A DNA stretch of 64,000 nucleotides, from NCBI GenBank assembly GCA_026417975.1, contig JAOACD010000003.1, positions 62,001-126,000 on the forward strand, in the 5' to 3' direction. This DNA comes from Melioribacter sp. Its GTDB lineage: Bacteria > Bacteroidota > Ignavibacteria > Ignavibacteriales > Melioribacteraceae. Below, in pieces: positions 1-9,753 of this stretch. The notes beneath the pieces were generated by a model. That model was not told the DNA's origin, did no database searches, and saw nothing but the letters and a program-made list of their open reading frames with translations. How positions within the stretch are numbered: the first letter of the stretch is position 1; the number at the start of each line of letters is the position of its first letter. The position numbers and the translations under genes were made by a program.

Positions 1-1644
1 TACTCCATTGACATATGTATGCTGACCTCTCATGCCATTCCCACGCATATGCTGTAAAATTCCTAAATCGTATTCACCTGCTTCTGGTAAATCAAATGTC
101 CATTCTATGTAACCTCCAGCATCCATTACAAAATAAACAAATCCAGAAACTGACTTAACTTGAGCATCTCCGCCCAAAGTTGCCTTTTCAGCTTCTTGCT
201 CAGAAACAATATCATACTTGTAAACAGGTCCTGCAAGTGCTTGAAGTTGTTTTACATATTGTTCCTTGTTTTTTTCAAATATTGCTTTTTTATCTGGAAA
301 CCAATTTAAATCACCTAGTGGTAATCCGTCTGTTCCTGCTGTTAAAAGAAATGCAGGTTGAGTGTATGAAAAGTTTTCGGGTAAGGGCCAGCTTGGACAA
401 GTAGCACAAATAGTACCATCTGGGTTTGTTGGGAGTTTCCAAAAGTATGTGGGAATTGAACTAGCTCCCGATCTTAATCCTTTAATGTTTTCAATCATTT
501 TTGGGATTAATTCAGAGGGATAAACAGGAAAATTTGGTCTTTGATCCAACCAAAAAGTATCTTTTACAACCATATTTTCATATTTATCTATGAAATCGAG
601 TTTTGTTACAGGACCAACAAAAGGTTGTCTTCTTATATTATTGGCATTGTAAAAATTAATAAATTGTGGGTCTAACCAAGCAGCAGTATTTGTAAAGAGA
701 ATTCTTCTACTTTTTTCTGGACCATATTTAGTTGGTAGTGCACCAAAGCCAAAAATACCAGATGTAGTTGCTCTTGGGTCTCTATTTGGACTATCTAATT
801 CTGTTTGATTATGTGCTTCGCCATGCCAGAATGGATTAATTAATAAGTTGTTTGCAAAATAAGCTTCATATAACCATGGTGTTGTATTAATATTACGTCC
901 ATTAAATACAATGGTATTGTGGTTGAATCTTAAATACTTTGCAGCCCCGCTTTCAATTTGTAATGAAGTAAATCCAATATTAAAGAAAGTATTATTTTCT
1001 ATAATTACAGTATCTGCATCATTCCAAATGGATAAACCTCTTCCTGTCCATATCTGTGTGGGTGGAGATTCAAGTAAATTCCTATAAACACAATTTGTAA
1101 TAAAGATATCGTTATTTTTTCCAGTCCATGCAACAAGTGCGAAATTAGTTCTTTCAAAAATGCAACCGTCGAAAACAAATCTACAATCGCTTGCGTCAAT
1201 TTGGATTGGTTGATAAGCTGTTTGAACTCCTGCATCATCACAACCAATAAAGTAGATATTTTTGAATGTAATGCTTCCTCCACCAGTAATTAAACGAGCT
1301 GTAACAGAACCATCTGGTCTCGAAACTCGTTGAATAACAGCAGGGAATTTATCTGGATTTTTGGGATCTGGCTTTTCTCCAACAATTCTTAAATGCCAAC
1401 CATCATTTTTAATTTCTTCTGTAACCCAATAAATTCCACCTGCACGCAATTTATAAACTCTGCCTGCAGGTCTGTTTACATCATTTTTTATTGCATTAGT
1501 TAAGGCATCAATTACAAAATTGCCTTGTTTGTCTAGATATTCTACAACAAGTGTATCATTTTGCTGTTGTGCACTGACATTTTTGGTCGGCAGGAAAATT
1601 AAAGTGAAAGACAATACAAAAAGTAACTTTAAATAAAGCTTCAT
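1..1644 (-). CDS. Secreted right-handed beta-helix (pectate-lyase-like) protein with CBM6/35-like C-terminal segment; C-terminus cut by left window edge
   Basis: Absent from the ORF track because it has no stop in the window. Reverse-strand ATG at 1642-1644 gives MKLYLKLLFVLSFTLIFLPTKNVSAQQ (signal peptide), open for 548 codons to base 1. Contains ITFKNIYFIG..CRFVFDGCIFERTNF..IFITNCVYRN beta-helix-like rungs and DAGGYIEWTFDLPEAGEYDLGILQHMRGNGMRGQHTYVNGV, a CBM6/35-like jelly-roll pattern. Confidence 0.8.
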   Translation of the reverse strand, partial: MKLYLKLLFVLSFTLIFLPTKNVSAQQQNDTLVVEYLDKQGNFVIDALTNAIKNDVNRPAGRVYKLRAGGIYWVTEEIKNDGWHLRIVGEKPDPKNPDKFPAVIQRVSRPDGSVTARLITGGGSITFKNIYFIGCDDAGVQTAYQPIQIDASDCRFVFDGCIFERTNFALVAWTGKNNDIFITNCVYRNLLESPPTQIWTGRGLSIWNDADTVIIENNTFFNIGFTSLQIESGAAKYLRFNHNTIVFNGRNINTTPWLYEAYFANNLLINPFWHGEAHNQTELDSPNRDPRATTSGIFGFGALPTKYGPEKSRRILFTNTAAWLDPQFINFYNANNIRRQPFVGPVTKLDFIDKYENMVVKDTFWLDQRPNFPVYPSELIPKMIENIKGLRSGASSIPTYFWKLPTNPDGTICATCPSWPLPENFSYTQPAFLLTAGTDGLPLGDLNWFPDKKAIFEKNKEQYVKQLQALAGPVYKYDIVSEQEAEKATLGGDAQVKSVSGFVYFVMDAGGYIEWTFDLPEAGEYDLGILQHMRGNGMRGQHTYVNGV

Positions 1645-1699
1645 AGGAAGTCCTCCTATTTGTTAAATAAATTAATTAGTTGAGAAAATAGCATCTCAA

Positions 1700-4687
1700 T
1701 TAAAAATTATATCTTATTCCCACATCCATTGTAAATCCATAATATTCAGTGTATGCTGCGTTGGTTTCGTCATTTCCTCTGTAACTTCTGTCTGCTCTTT
1801 TATTAAGATTATTTAAGTTAACAAACACTTGTAGCCCCCAATTTAATTTTTGTTGAAGGGTTAAGTCCCATCTGTAATAAGTTCCTGTTGATTGATCAAG
1901 TCCTGGGTAATTAGCAAGATAGGTTAATTTATCTGTTTGGTATAAGAATGAAAGTCTTGCAGAAAAATCTTTATAATCGTATCCAAGCGTGAAATTAAAA
2001 ATATGAGCAGGTTGATAAGGCATTCTTCCAGTTCTTATAGTATCGCTAACTATATATTTAATTTGCACACGAGGAGGTCTTCCTTCTACAACTCTTTTTA
2101 CAACAAACCTTTGTTTGTCTACTTTTGAAAAAATTCTTGTATAATTAGCATTGAATATTAGCCCTCTGAGTATTGATGGCAGGTACCAAAAATGTGTTTG
2201 CCATTCAAGTTCGAAACCTCTGTAGTAAGCTGGATACGGATTATTTAAATATGTATCCATATATGGAGTTGCAACTACTCTTCCATCTTTGTCTCTAAGC
2301 CATGAAGTAGGAATATTTAATCCTTCGGGAATAGCCACACCAGGTTGAAGTTGATAACCTGTTTGGAAGATTAGGTCTTTAATTTTTTTATAAAATCCGG
2401 AAACAGTAAAAAATCCAATATAGTTTTGGTAAATTTGGATAGAAGCATCATAGTTAGTAGACTTTGCAGGTTTTAGTGCGGCGTTATTAGCTCTAATGTA
2501 TCCGTTATATCGATCAATAGTTGTAATGGGGGCATATTGCATATAATCTGGTCTTGTTAATGTTTCTGTTCTTGCTAAACGGATTTTAAGCCAATTTACT
2601 GGGTTTAGAATTAGGTGAACCATGGGCAGCCAAAATTTATTCTCTCTAGTATTCTCTAAATCTTGAAAATCAACAGGAGGGAGTTGAACGCCAGCTTGTT
2701 CGGCTTCCTTAAATCTCTGTCCGTTGTATTTTGAGTAATCTCTTTCGAATCGAATTCCAGGTATAAATGTAATTAAATTTTTATAACTTATTTCAGACAT
2801 TATGTAAGCAGCTTGATATCTTTCAATTCCGTCGTAATCATATCCAATAGATCCCATTGAATAATAGAGCCAATTTTGTGGATTTTCTTTCGATGTTTCT
2901 TGAAGTGCTTCTAGGAATTGTCTTAATAATTTTTCATTTACCATGAATCCTAAATCGTACTCACCATTGAGGAACCTTGGGGGAGTTTCATTCGTTAAAA
3001 ATCTAGAAATTGGGAATACTGCGTTTGAACGAGCCAACGCAGAATCCTTAAGCCAATCCCAGTCGTTTGGATATTTTTTACTTAAGTATCTTAAGACAGG
3101 TTCTACAACACTATTTAGTCCAACCCCTCCATATTGAATATTATCTCTTCCATATTGTTCTTGATCATTATTTTTATCTAGCCATCTAAATTTTCCTCCT
3201 AATTTAACATAGCCGTTTATATTTTTCCCAAAATTAAAAGGAACCTTTATATTCAATTGATAAGCAGTTTCGTTTTCTTTTAATTTGATACTATACTTAT
3301 GCGCACTTTTAAAACCTGTTTTAAGTGTATCGATAATCTGTAAGGATGGAATTAAGTGTGGGTCCATTCCTGGTTCTACTTTTGTAGTTTGGAATGCACC
3401 ATTTTCTTGAACAAAACCAAAAACTAAATCGCCAGGATTATCTGTAATTGAAGAGGACCTAGAAAGCGACATATCTAAATTAACTAATCCATAATCTTGT
3501 TGAATCCCCAATGCCCCTGTAAAAATTGAAGTATTCCCTTCCCTTAGTTCAAGATTGTAATAATGACTATTATGTTCTACATTCATATCATTAATTCTGA
3601 ATAATCCTTTACTATGAAGTCTATTGTAAAAAGAATTTGCAGTTAGTTTTCCGAATGGTAGTTTATAATCTAATAATATACTTGCACCACTTCTGCCTCT
3701 TCTAACATTTTCGTTCCTTAAAGTAATATCGTTTGGTTTTACAATTATGTTTTCACCAGAGCCAGTTTGAGTGTAGCTTCCAGAAAATTTATCTGCACTT
3801 CTGTCGTAATTATCAAGATTAAAATTTAGTATGACTCCTAATTTGTTATTTAAGAATCTGTTGCTAATGCTTCCGTTGAAGTTATAATTACCATAATAAT
3901 TTTGAAGTTGATTATAACCTCCTTGAGCTGTTGCATTAATTTTTAATCCTTCAGGAGCTTCTTTTAATCTCAAGTCTACAGTTCCACCTAGTGCGTCTGC
4001 ATCCATATCGGGAGTGTTTGCTTTTTTGAGAACAATACCATCAAGCATGTTGGATGATATTAAAGATAAATCAACACTTCTATCATAACTGCTTGTTGAG
4101 GGCAATCTTACTCCATTAACGGTTATTGTATTATATTTTGGTTCTAAACCACGAATAGAAATTTTGGTGGCTTCTCCTCCGTATCTTTCAATTGATACCC
4201 CAGGAAGTCTACCTATTGACTCTGCAGCATTAACATCAGGAAGCTCTTTTATTCTATCCTTTGACACTACGTTGGCAATTGTATTTGATGAAAGTTGTTG
4301 ATTAATTGCCGAAAGTTGTCCTTCTGCTTGTGCAGTAATTATAATAGTTTCACCAGCTATTGTTTTAGCCTCCAAGTAGCCGTCTTGTTCGAAAGTTTTC
4401 TTTGCTAGAATTATTTGTTCAATTAGTACTAGGTGATGAACTAGATAGAGTAAATGTATAGTGTATGTTCCTGCAGGTATACCACGTATAACGTAACGTC
4501 CCTCTATGTCTGTAGCTGCGCCAAGACTTGTATTTTTAATTACAACATTTGCTCCAATAAGAGGTTCGCCAGTTTCTTTTTCAAATACTTTTCCTCTTAT
4601 TGTCCCTGTACCCTGAGCATTAGTTAATACAGAAAAAAGAATTAAACATATTAGAATAATTTTAAATAATCTGTAAGATTCTATCAT
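1700..4687 (-). CDS. TonB-dependent receptor with N-terminal carboxypeptidase-regulatory-like domain
   Basis: Signal peptide; GKVFEKETGEPLIGANVVIKNTSLGAATDIEGRYVIRGIPAGTYTI (CarboxypepD_reg-like); plug motif ELPDVNAAESIGRLPGVSIERYGGEATKISIRGLEPKYNTITVNGVRLP; C-terminal aromatic beta-strand YYGFTMDVGIRYNF. Confidence 0.93.
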   Translation of the reverse strand: MIESYRLFKIILICLILFSVLTNAQGTGTIRGKVFEKETGEPLIGANVVIKNTSLGAATDIEGRYVIRGIPAGTYTIHLLYLVHHLVLIEQIILAKKTFEQDGYLEAKTIAGETIIITAQAEGQLSAINQQLSSNTIANVVSKDRIKELPDVNAAESIGRLPGVSIERYGGEATKISIRGLEPKYNTITVNGVRLPSTSSYDRSVDLSLISSNMLDGIVLKKANTPDMDADALGGTVDLRLKEAPEGLKINATAQGGYNQLQNYYGNYNFNGSISNRFLNNKLGVILNFNLDNYDRSADKFSGSYTQTGSGENIIVKPNDITLRNENVRRGRSGASILLDYKLPFGKLTANSFYNRLHSKGLFRINDMNVEHNSHYYNLELREGNTSIFTGALGIQQDYGLVNLDMSLSRSSSITDNPGDLVFGFVQENGAFQTTKVEPGMDPHLIPSLQIIDTLKTGFKSAHKYSIKLKENETAYQLNIKVPFNFGKNINGYVKLGGKFRWLDKNNDQEQYGRDNIQYGGVGLNSVVEPVLRYLSKKYPNDWDWLKDSALARSNAVFPISRFLTNETPPRFLNGEYDLGFMVNEKLLRQFLEALQETSKENPQNWLYYSMGSIGYDYDGIERYQAAYIMSEISYKNLITFIPGIRFERDYSKYNGQRFKEAEQAGVQLPPVDFQDLENTRENKFWLPMVHLILNPVNWLKIRLARTETLTRPDYMQYAPITTIDRYNGYIRANNAALKPAKSTNYDASIQIYQNYIGFFTVSGFYKKIKDLIFQTGYQLQPGVAIPEGLNIPTSWLRDKDGRVVATPYMDTYLNNPYPAYYRGFELEWQTHFWYLPSILRGLIFNANYTRIFSKVDKQRFVVKRVVEGRPPRVQIKYIVSDTIRTGRMPYQPAHIFNFTLGYDYKDFSARLSFLYQTDKLTYLANYPGLDQSTGTYYRWDLTLQQKLNWGLQVFVNLNNLNKRADRSYRGNDETNAAYTEYYGFTMDVGIRYNF

Positions 4688-5200
4688 ACTCTCTCCTCCA
4701 GAAAATTTTCGTTAATTTTTTTCGAAACTTTTTCAAATTAGCAAAAAGTTATTAATATTATATCAATTTGATAATAGAGGGTGCATGACCTTTTGCTAAA
4801 TATTTGCCCATAAAAAGTATGACTTTCATTAAAATAGTTTGCAAATGAATTAAGTTATTTTTTAACGAATTGTTATGGTAAAAATTATAGCTACTACCTC
4901 ATTTCTATTGCAAATTTAGAACGATTATTCCAATATGAAATTTAATACTATGTTTTCATAAACTATGCCATCTATTTATAATACAAAAGAATAAAAACAA
5001 TTAGCTTCGTTGTTACATTTGTTTATTATTTTAATAAAAAATTATGTTTATAATAAAAGGTAGGGATAAAAGTTATTGTGATTTTTTTAGGATTTAAAAA
5101 AGAGAATGTTTATTGTAATGCTGAATTTTAATATTGAATTTTTGGTAAGTAGGGATGGAGGGTGATAATACTGAAGTTTATTATCTGAATGAAAATGTAG

Positions 5201-5273
5201 TGCTTCCTGGGGGACTCGAACCCCCGACCAATAGATTAAGAGTCTACTGCTCTACCAACTGAGCTAAGGAAGC
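5201..5273 (-). tRNA. tRNA-Lys (anticodon CTT)
   Basis: Reverse complement GCTTCCTTAGCTCAGTTGGTAGAGCAGTAGACTCTTAATCTATTGGTCGGGGGTTCGAGTCCCCCAGGAAGCA folds as a cloverleaf: acceptor GCTTCCT/AGGAAGC, D arm GCTC/GAGC, anticodon loop CTCTTAA, T arm GGGGG-TTCGAGT-CCCCC. CCA not encoded. Confidence 0.96.
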
Positions 5274-5365
5274 ATTACAAAATTATCAAAAAATTTACTA
5301 TCAGCAAAGTCGGAACGAATGTTATTTTTTAGTATTTTAAGAAGGAAAATCTTTAAAGCAAAGAG

Positions 5366-6268
5366 ATGAGGTACACAAAATTATTATTAATTTTTCTTTT
5401 GATATTAGTTTCTTGTAAAAAAGAAGAACAACATGCTTATCATAAGCTTGTAGTAACAGACGATATAGGAAATAGTATCTTTTTCGATAAACCACCGCAA
5501 AGAATAATTACTCTTGCACCAAGTTTAACAGAAGCAGTTTATGATTTGGGACTTGAAAAAAAACTTGTTGGTAATACCCTTTACTGCGATTATCCTGAAG
5601 ATGCAAAAAAAATAGAAAAAGTTGGAGACTTATTGAACGTTAATTATGAAAAAATGATAGCATTAAGGCCAGATATAATTTTTATTACTGTTGAAGGAAA
5701 TACTAAAGAGACATATAATAAATTAAAGGAACTTGGGCTTAAAGTTTTTGTTTCAAATCCAAGAAATATTGAGGGAATAAAAAAAACTTACTTAGATATA
5801 GCAAAAATTTTTGATAAGAAAGAATTTGCAGAACTCAGAATAAGCAAGTGGGATTCTTTGATTAATAAAATTAAAAAAAGATCTTCTTTTTTAGAGAAAA
5901 AAACTGCAATGTATATAGTAGAGCTAAAGCCTATTATATTAGCAGGAAAAAATACTTTTATTAATGAATACCTAAAAATATGCGGATTGTTAAACATTGT
6001 TGAAGATTCTCCTTTAAGTTATCCTGTTTTTAGCAGAGAAGAAATATTAAAACGTAACCCTGATTATATTATAATTCCTGATGGGAAAAATTCTTCAATT
6101 GAAAAGCTTCTTGAACTCTATCCTGAATGGGAAAAATTGAAAGCAATAAAAAATAAGAATATTATAGTAGTCAATAGAGATAATTTTTCAAGACCAGGTC
6201 CAAGATACTCTGAGGCTATTAAAGAACTTTTTACTCTTCTTCATCAGGGGAGAAAAGATCTTCATTAG
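5366..6268 (+). CDS. Cobalamin/Fe-siderophore ABC transporter substrate-binding lipoprotein (BtuF-like)
   Basis: Lipobox LLILVSC; PPQRIITLAPSLTEAVYDLGLEKKLVGNTLYCDYPEDAKKIEKVGDLLNVNYEKMIALRPDII is typical of the periplasmic binding protein_2 family. Confidence 0.88.
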   Translation: MRYTKLLLIFLLILVSCKKEEQHAYHKLVVTDDIGNSIFFDKPPQRIITLAPSLTEAVYDLGLEKKLVGNTLYCDYPEDAKKIEKVGDLLNVNYEKMIALRPDIIFITVEGNTKETYNKLKELGLKVFVSNPRNIEGIKKTYLDIAKIFDKKEFAELRISKWDSLINKIKKRSSFLEKKTAMYIVELKPIILAGKNTFINEYLKICGLLNIVEDSPLSYPVFSREEILKRNPDYIIIPDGKNSSIEKLLELYPEWEKLKAIKNKNIIVVNRDNFSRPGPRYSEAIKELFTLLHQGRKDLH

Positions 6269-6476
6269 ATTCAACAATAAAAAGCATAGCACATTTGTCA
6301 CCTTTAAATTTTCCAGCTCTTTTACAATTTTCATGACGTTCTTTTACTTTTTCTATATCAAATGGCTCGATACCAACTAACGAAAGGGCTTCGCCACATT
6401 CTGTACAAAATATTACATTGTTTTTTATTGAATCTTCTTTTTCGATATTATTAATATTTTTCTTCTTCATAGTCAT
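6231..6476 (-). CDS. Small Cys-containing hypothetical protein (CxxC, possible metal-binding knuckle)
   Basis: 81-aa ORF with FCTECGEALSLVG; overlaps the upstream ORF by 26 bp in operon-like arrangement. Confidence 0.5.
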   Translation of the reverse strand: MTMKKKNINNIEKEDSIKNNVIFCTECGEALSLVGIEPFDIEKVKERHENCKRAGKFKGDKCAMLFIVESNEDLFSPDEEE

Positions 6477-6786
6477 ATTCCTTTAATTCCCAATCTAAAC
6501 CTTCACATGGAAGGTATTTAAGTGTTGGATGTTCATCATATTTAAGACAAATTATTGCAGATTTATCAAAGTATCTGCAAGAAGAACATAAAGTGTTATT
6601 AATAAGTTCATCATTTTCTTCTTTAAATAACCTATATTGAATTGTTGCAGGATAAATTATTACTCCATAAATTGATAGAATAACAAGCCACCACCAATAT
6701 CTATACTCAATAACTCCATATAAAAGCCACAATACAGGTATCAATATGGCAGTTCTTATAATTCCCCAAAAAATAATAGCGCCCAT
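6451..6786 (-). CDS. Small membrane protein with two TM helices and a Cys-rich cytosolic tail
   Basis: 111 aa; two hydrophobic segments, then NTLCSSCRYFDKSAIICLKYDEHPTLKYLPCEGLDW. Confidence 0.55.
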   Translation of the reverse strand: MGAIIFWGIIRTAILIPVLWLLYGVIEYRYWWWLVILSIYGVIIYPATIQYRLFKEENDELINNTLCSSCRYFDKSAIICLKYDEHPTLKYLPCEGLDWELKEYDYEEEKY

Positions 6787-6918
6787 TATTACCTTTTTAT
6801 GAGCGTTTTAAATATTCATCTAAAAAATAGCATTTACTAATTGAAGTAACAAATTATGTGGTTAAGTTATTTTATATAAATCACTGACATTTTATTGTTA
6901 TTAGTTTATCAATAAAAA

Positions 6919-8052
6919 TTGATTTTAGCATTAATAAAATTTAACTTATTATTGTATATAATCTTTTTGTTAATTAAACTGGAAGTGCCTTTGAGTGAAA
7001 ATCACAAAGTAGATTCTTATAATTCTAACTTTTATCCTAGAAAAAAACAAAGAAGATTTATTTACAGAAAAAAAATTCAGCATTATTACACACATCAAGA
7101 GGTTCGTGATAAACAGGAATTTAGTTTCAAAAAAGTCTCTATTATAATTCCTCTTTATAATGAAGAGGAATCATTAAAACCTCTATATAATGAACTTAAG
7201 AAAACCTTAAAAAATATTTCTTGCGATCATGAAATTATATTTGTTGACGATGGTAGTACTGATAAATCTTTGAATGTAATTAAAGAATTAGCTCGTATAG
7301 ATAATAGAGTTCATTATTTAAGTTTTCGAACAAACTATGGAAAATCGGCAGCTCTTCAAATTGGTTTTAAGCATGCTTCTGGAGATGTAATAATTACAAT
7401 GGATGCTGACTTACAAGATGACCCCGAAGAGATTCCAAATCTTTTAAGAAAACTTGAAGAAGGGTACGACTTGGTTTCTGGCTGGAAAAAGAAAAGATAT
7501 GATCCAATGATAAAAAGGTATTCGTCGAGGTTTTTCAATTTTGTTACAAGACTTTTTTCTAAAGTAAAAATACATGATTTTAATTGTGGTTTAAAGGCAT
7601 ATCGAAGAGCCGTTGTTCAAAGCATTAATGTTTACGGAGAACTTCATCGTTACATTCCCGTGCTTGCTGGTTGGAAAGGTTTTTCTATAACAGAAATACC
7701 AGTTAAACATCACCCACGCAGATATGGAAAAACTAAATTTGGTGTGTCGCGTTTCTTTAAAGGCTTTTTGGATTTGATTACTGTCATTTTTACAGTTCGA
7801 TTTATAAAAAGACCAATGCATTTATTTGGATTTGTTGGCTTACTTACAGCATTTTTAGGAGGGTTTATTAGTTTATGGCTTACATATGAAAAATTTTTTC
7901 TTGGAAAAGGAATTAATAATCGTCCAATTTTTTTCTTAGGAATATTATTAATTATAGTTGGAATACAATTCTTTGCAATTGGTTTACTTGGTGAATTATT
8001 CGTTCACAATTTTCAAAACGATAAAGAATACGTAATTAAAGAAAAAAGATAA
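6919..8052 (+). CDS. Glycosyltransferase family 2 (DPM1/GtrB-like, C-terminal TM helices)
   Basis: KVSIIIPLYNEEESLKPLYNELKKTL..EIIFVDDGSTDKSL..GDVIITMDADLQDDPEEIP; two C-terminal TM segments. Annotated start is TTG. Confidence 0.92.
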   Translation: MILALIKFNLLLYIIFLLIKLEVPLSENHKVDSYNSNFYPRKKQRRFIYRKKIQHYYTHQEVRDKQEFSFKKVSIIIPLYNEEESLKPLYNELKKTLKNISCDHEIIFVDDGSTDKSLNVIKELARIDNRVHYLSFRTNYGKSAALQIGFKHASGDVIITMDADLQDDPEEIPNLLRKLEEGYDLVSGWKKKRYDPMIKRYSSRFFNFVTRLFSKVKIHDFNCGLKAYRRAVVQSINVYGELHRYIPVLAGWKGFSITEIPVKHHPRRYGKTKFGVSRFFKGFLDLITVIFTVRFIKRPMHLFGFVGLLTAFLGGFISLWLTYEKFFLGKGINNRPIFFLGILLIIVGIQFFAIGLLGELFVHNFQNDKEYVIKEKR

Positions 8053-8164
8053 ACTTCACTAAAAATTTTATTAACTCTTCTATGTCAAAACTTTTCAATG
8101 GTATCTTTTCCTTTATTCTAAATAAAAATTCTTATTTTTCATTAAAAGAAAAAGGAATCTTTTC

Positions 8165-9214
8165 ATGAAATATCATCTTGTAACAGGTGCTTGCGGTTTT
8201 GTAGGAAGACATACCGTTAAGCAACTTATCAGAAGAACCAAAGATATAATTTTAATGGTAGATGATTTGTCAGTTGGAACACATCCTTCAAGTTGGTTAA
8301 AGAGCCCAGCTTCAAAAAAATTCAAGGATATTGAAATTTTTGGTGAAGAGGAAAGGTTATTTTTTTGGAAAACAGATATAAGAAAATTTTTAAATAATCT
8401 TCAGGAAAATCCAAGTTGGCTGAAAAACGAATATGGATTAAATATAGAAAGATTTGGAGATGTATTTCACTTTGCTGCAATTGTAGGTGGTAGAGCCAAA
8501 ATTGAAGGTGACCCTATGGCAGTAGCTTTGGATTTATCTATAGATGCAGAATTTTTTAATTGGGTTGCAAAATTTAAGCCCGAAAGAGTTTTATATCCAA
8601 GCTCTTCAGCTGCTTATCCGATTAACTTACAAACAGAAAATAATGCTGTTGCTCTCAAAGAGTCAGACATAAATATTGACGGTTTTCTCCTTGGTAAGCC
8701 CGACATGACATACGGTTGGACAAAACTTACAGGAGAATATCTAGCAAGAATTGCTGCTCAATATTATGGTGTTTCCGTTGTGTGTATTAGGCCTTTTTCT
8801 GGTTATGGTGAAGACCAAGATTTAAGTTATCCGGTGCCAGCAATTGCAGCACGTGCAGCAAAAAAGGAAAACCCTTTTGAAGTTTGGGGAACAGGAGAAC
8901 AAGGAAGGGATTTTGTTCATATTGATGATGTGATGGATTGCATGTTTTTAGCTATGGATAAAATACATGATGGCTCTGCAATTAATATTGGCTCCGGAAA
9001 ACTAACTACATTTATAGACTTAATAAAACTTTTTGCAAGCTTTGCAGGTTACAATCCAACTATAAAACCTTTATTGGATAAACCAATGGGAGTTCATTCA
9101 AGGTATGCCGATATGACGTATGTTAAGGAGTTATTGGGATGGCAACCAAAGATTTCTCTCGAAGAAGGAATGCGTCGTGTATATGATGCAGCAGTAATGA
9201 GATTAAAAAGTTAA
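8165..9214 (+). CDS. NAD-dependent epimerase/dehydratase (extended SDR)
   Basis: TGACGFVGRHTV Rossmann motif; YGWTKLTGEYLAR (YxxxK); HIDDVMDCMFLAMD. Confidence 0.9.
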   Translation: MKYHLVTGACGFVGRHTVKQLIRRTKDIILMVDDLSVGTHPSSWLKSPASKKFKDIEIFGEEERLFFWKTDIRKFLNNLQENPSWLKNEYGLNIERFGDVFHFAAIVGGRAKIEGDPMAVALDLSIDAEFFNWVAKFKPERVLYPSSSAAYPINLQTENNAVALKESDINIDGFLLGKPDMTYGWTKLTGEYLARIAAQYYGVSVVCIRPFSGYGEDQDLSYPVPAIAARAAKKENPFEVWGTGEQGRDFVHIDDVMDCMFLAMDKIHDGSAINIGSGKLTTFIDLIKLFASFAGYNPTIKPLLDKPMGVHSRYADMTYVKELLGWQPKISLEEGMRRVYDAAVMRLKS

Positions 9215-9753
9215 AGTTACTTATAATCAATAAGTGTTCAACATATCTGTATATTATCTTGAAGCTAAAAAGTATAATTCTAAAAAACTTCATTTTGCAG
9301 AGATGAATAATATAGATTTATAATTAAGAAGTAGAAGTTTGAGAAAAACTTAGAATAAAATAGTAAAAAGGTTTATTTTTTTACTTTTTAAGCACGACTT
9401 ATATTGGTTCTAAATTTAGCTACTTGATGAGTATCCCAAAATAAACAGATAGTATTGTTTTTTTGCTAATTTACCTAATAATATTATTCTTAGAACATCC
9501 TTTTGTGGTTTTGAGCAATTTCTGATATTAAGCTAAATACATAATAGTATAAGCAGAGATTTATTTTTTATTCGTTAATTAGTACTAGAATTAAATTTGT
9601 ATAAATTATAAGAGTTAGAATTAATTAACCACATAGCATTGCGGTGGTAATTCAAAAAGAAGGTTTAATAATACATTACAATAACATGAAATATTATGAG
9701 TAAGTCTAGGAATATTTGCTTAATTTTAGAAGAAATTTGGGATAAAAATAATT

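Noticed and set aside
180-3137. Track ORFs 180-404(+), 1005-1283(-), 2943-3137(+)
   Set aside because: They overlap well-supported coding frames (beta-helix protein, TonB receptor) in other frames and have no recognisable motifs.
4390-4500. Possible compensated frameshift in the TonB receptor linker (TYTIHLLYLVHHLVLIEQIILAKKTFEQDGYLEAKTIAGETI)
   Set aside because: The segment departs from the usual 'SYIGY' pattern, but both alternative frames quickly hit stops and the downstream frame is intact, so no frameshift is demonstrable.
5274-5365. Cobalamin riboswitch upstream of the BtuF-like gene
   Set aside because: The interval is only ~90 nt, AT-rich, and contains no recognisable B12-box-like structure.
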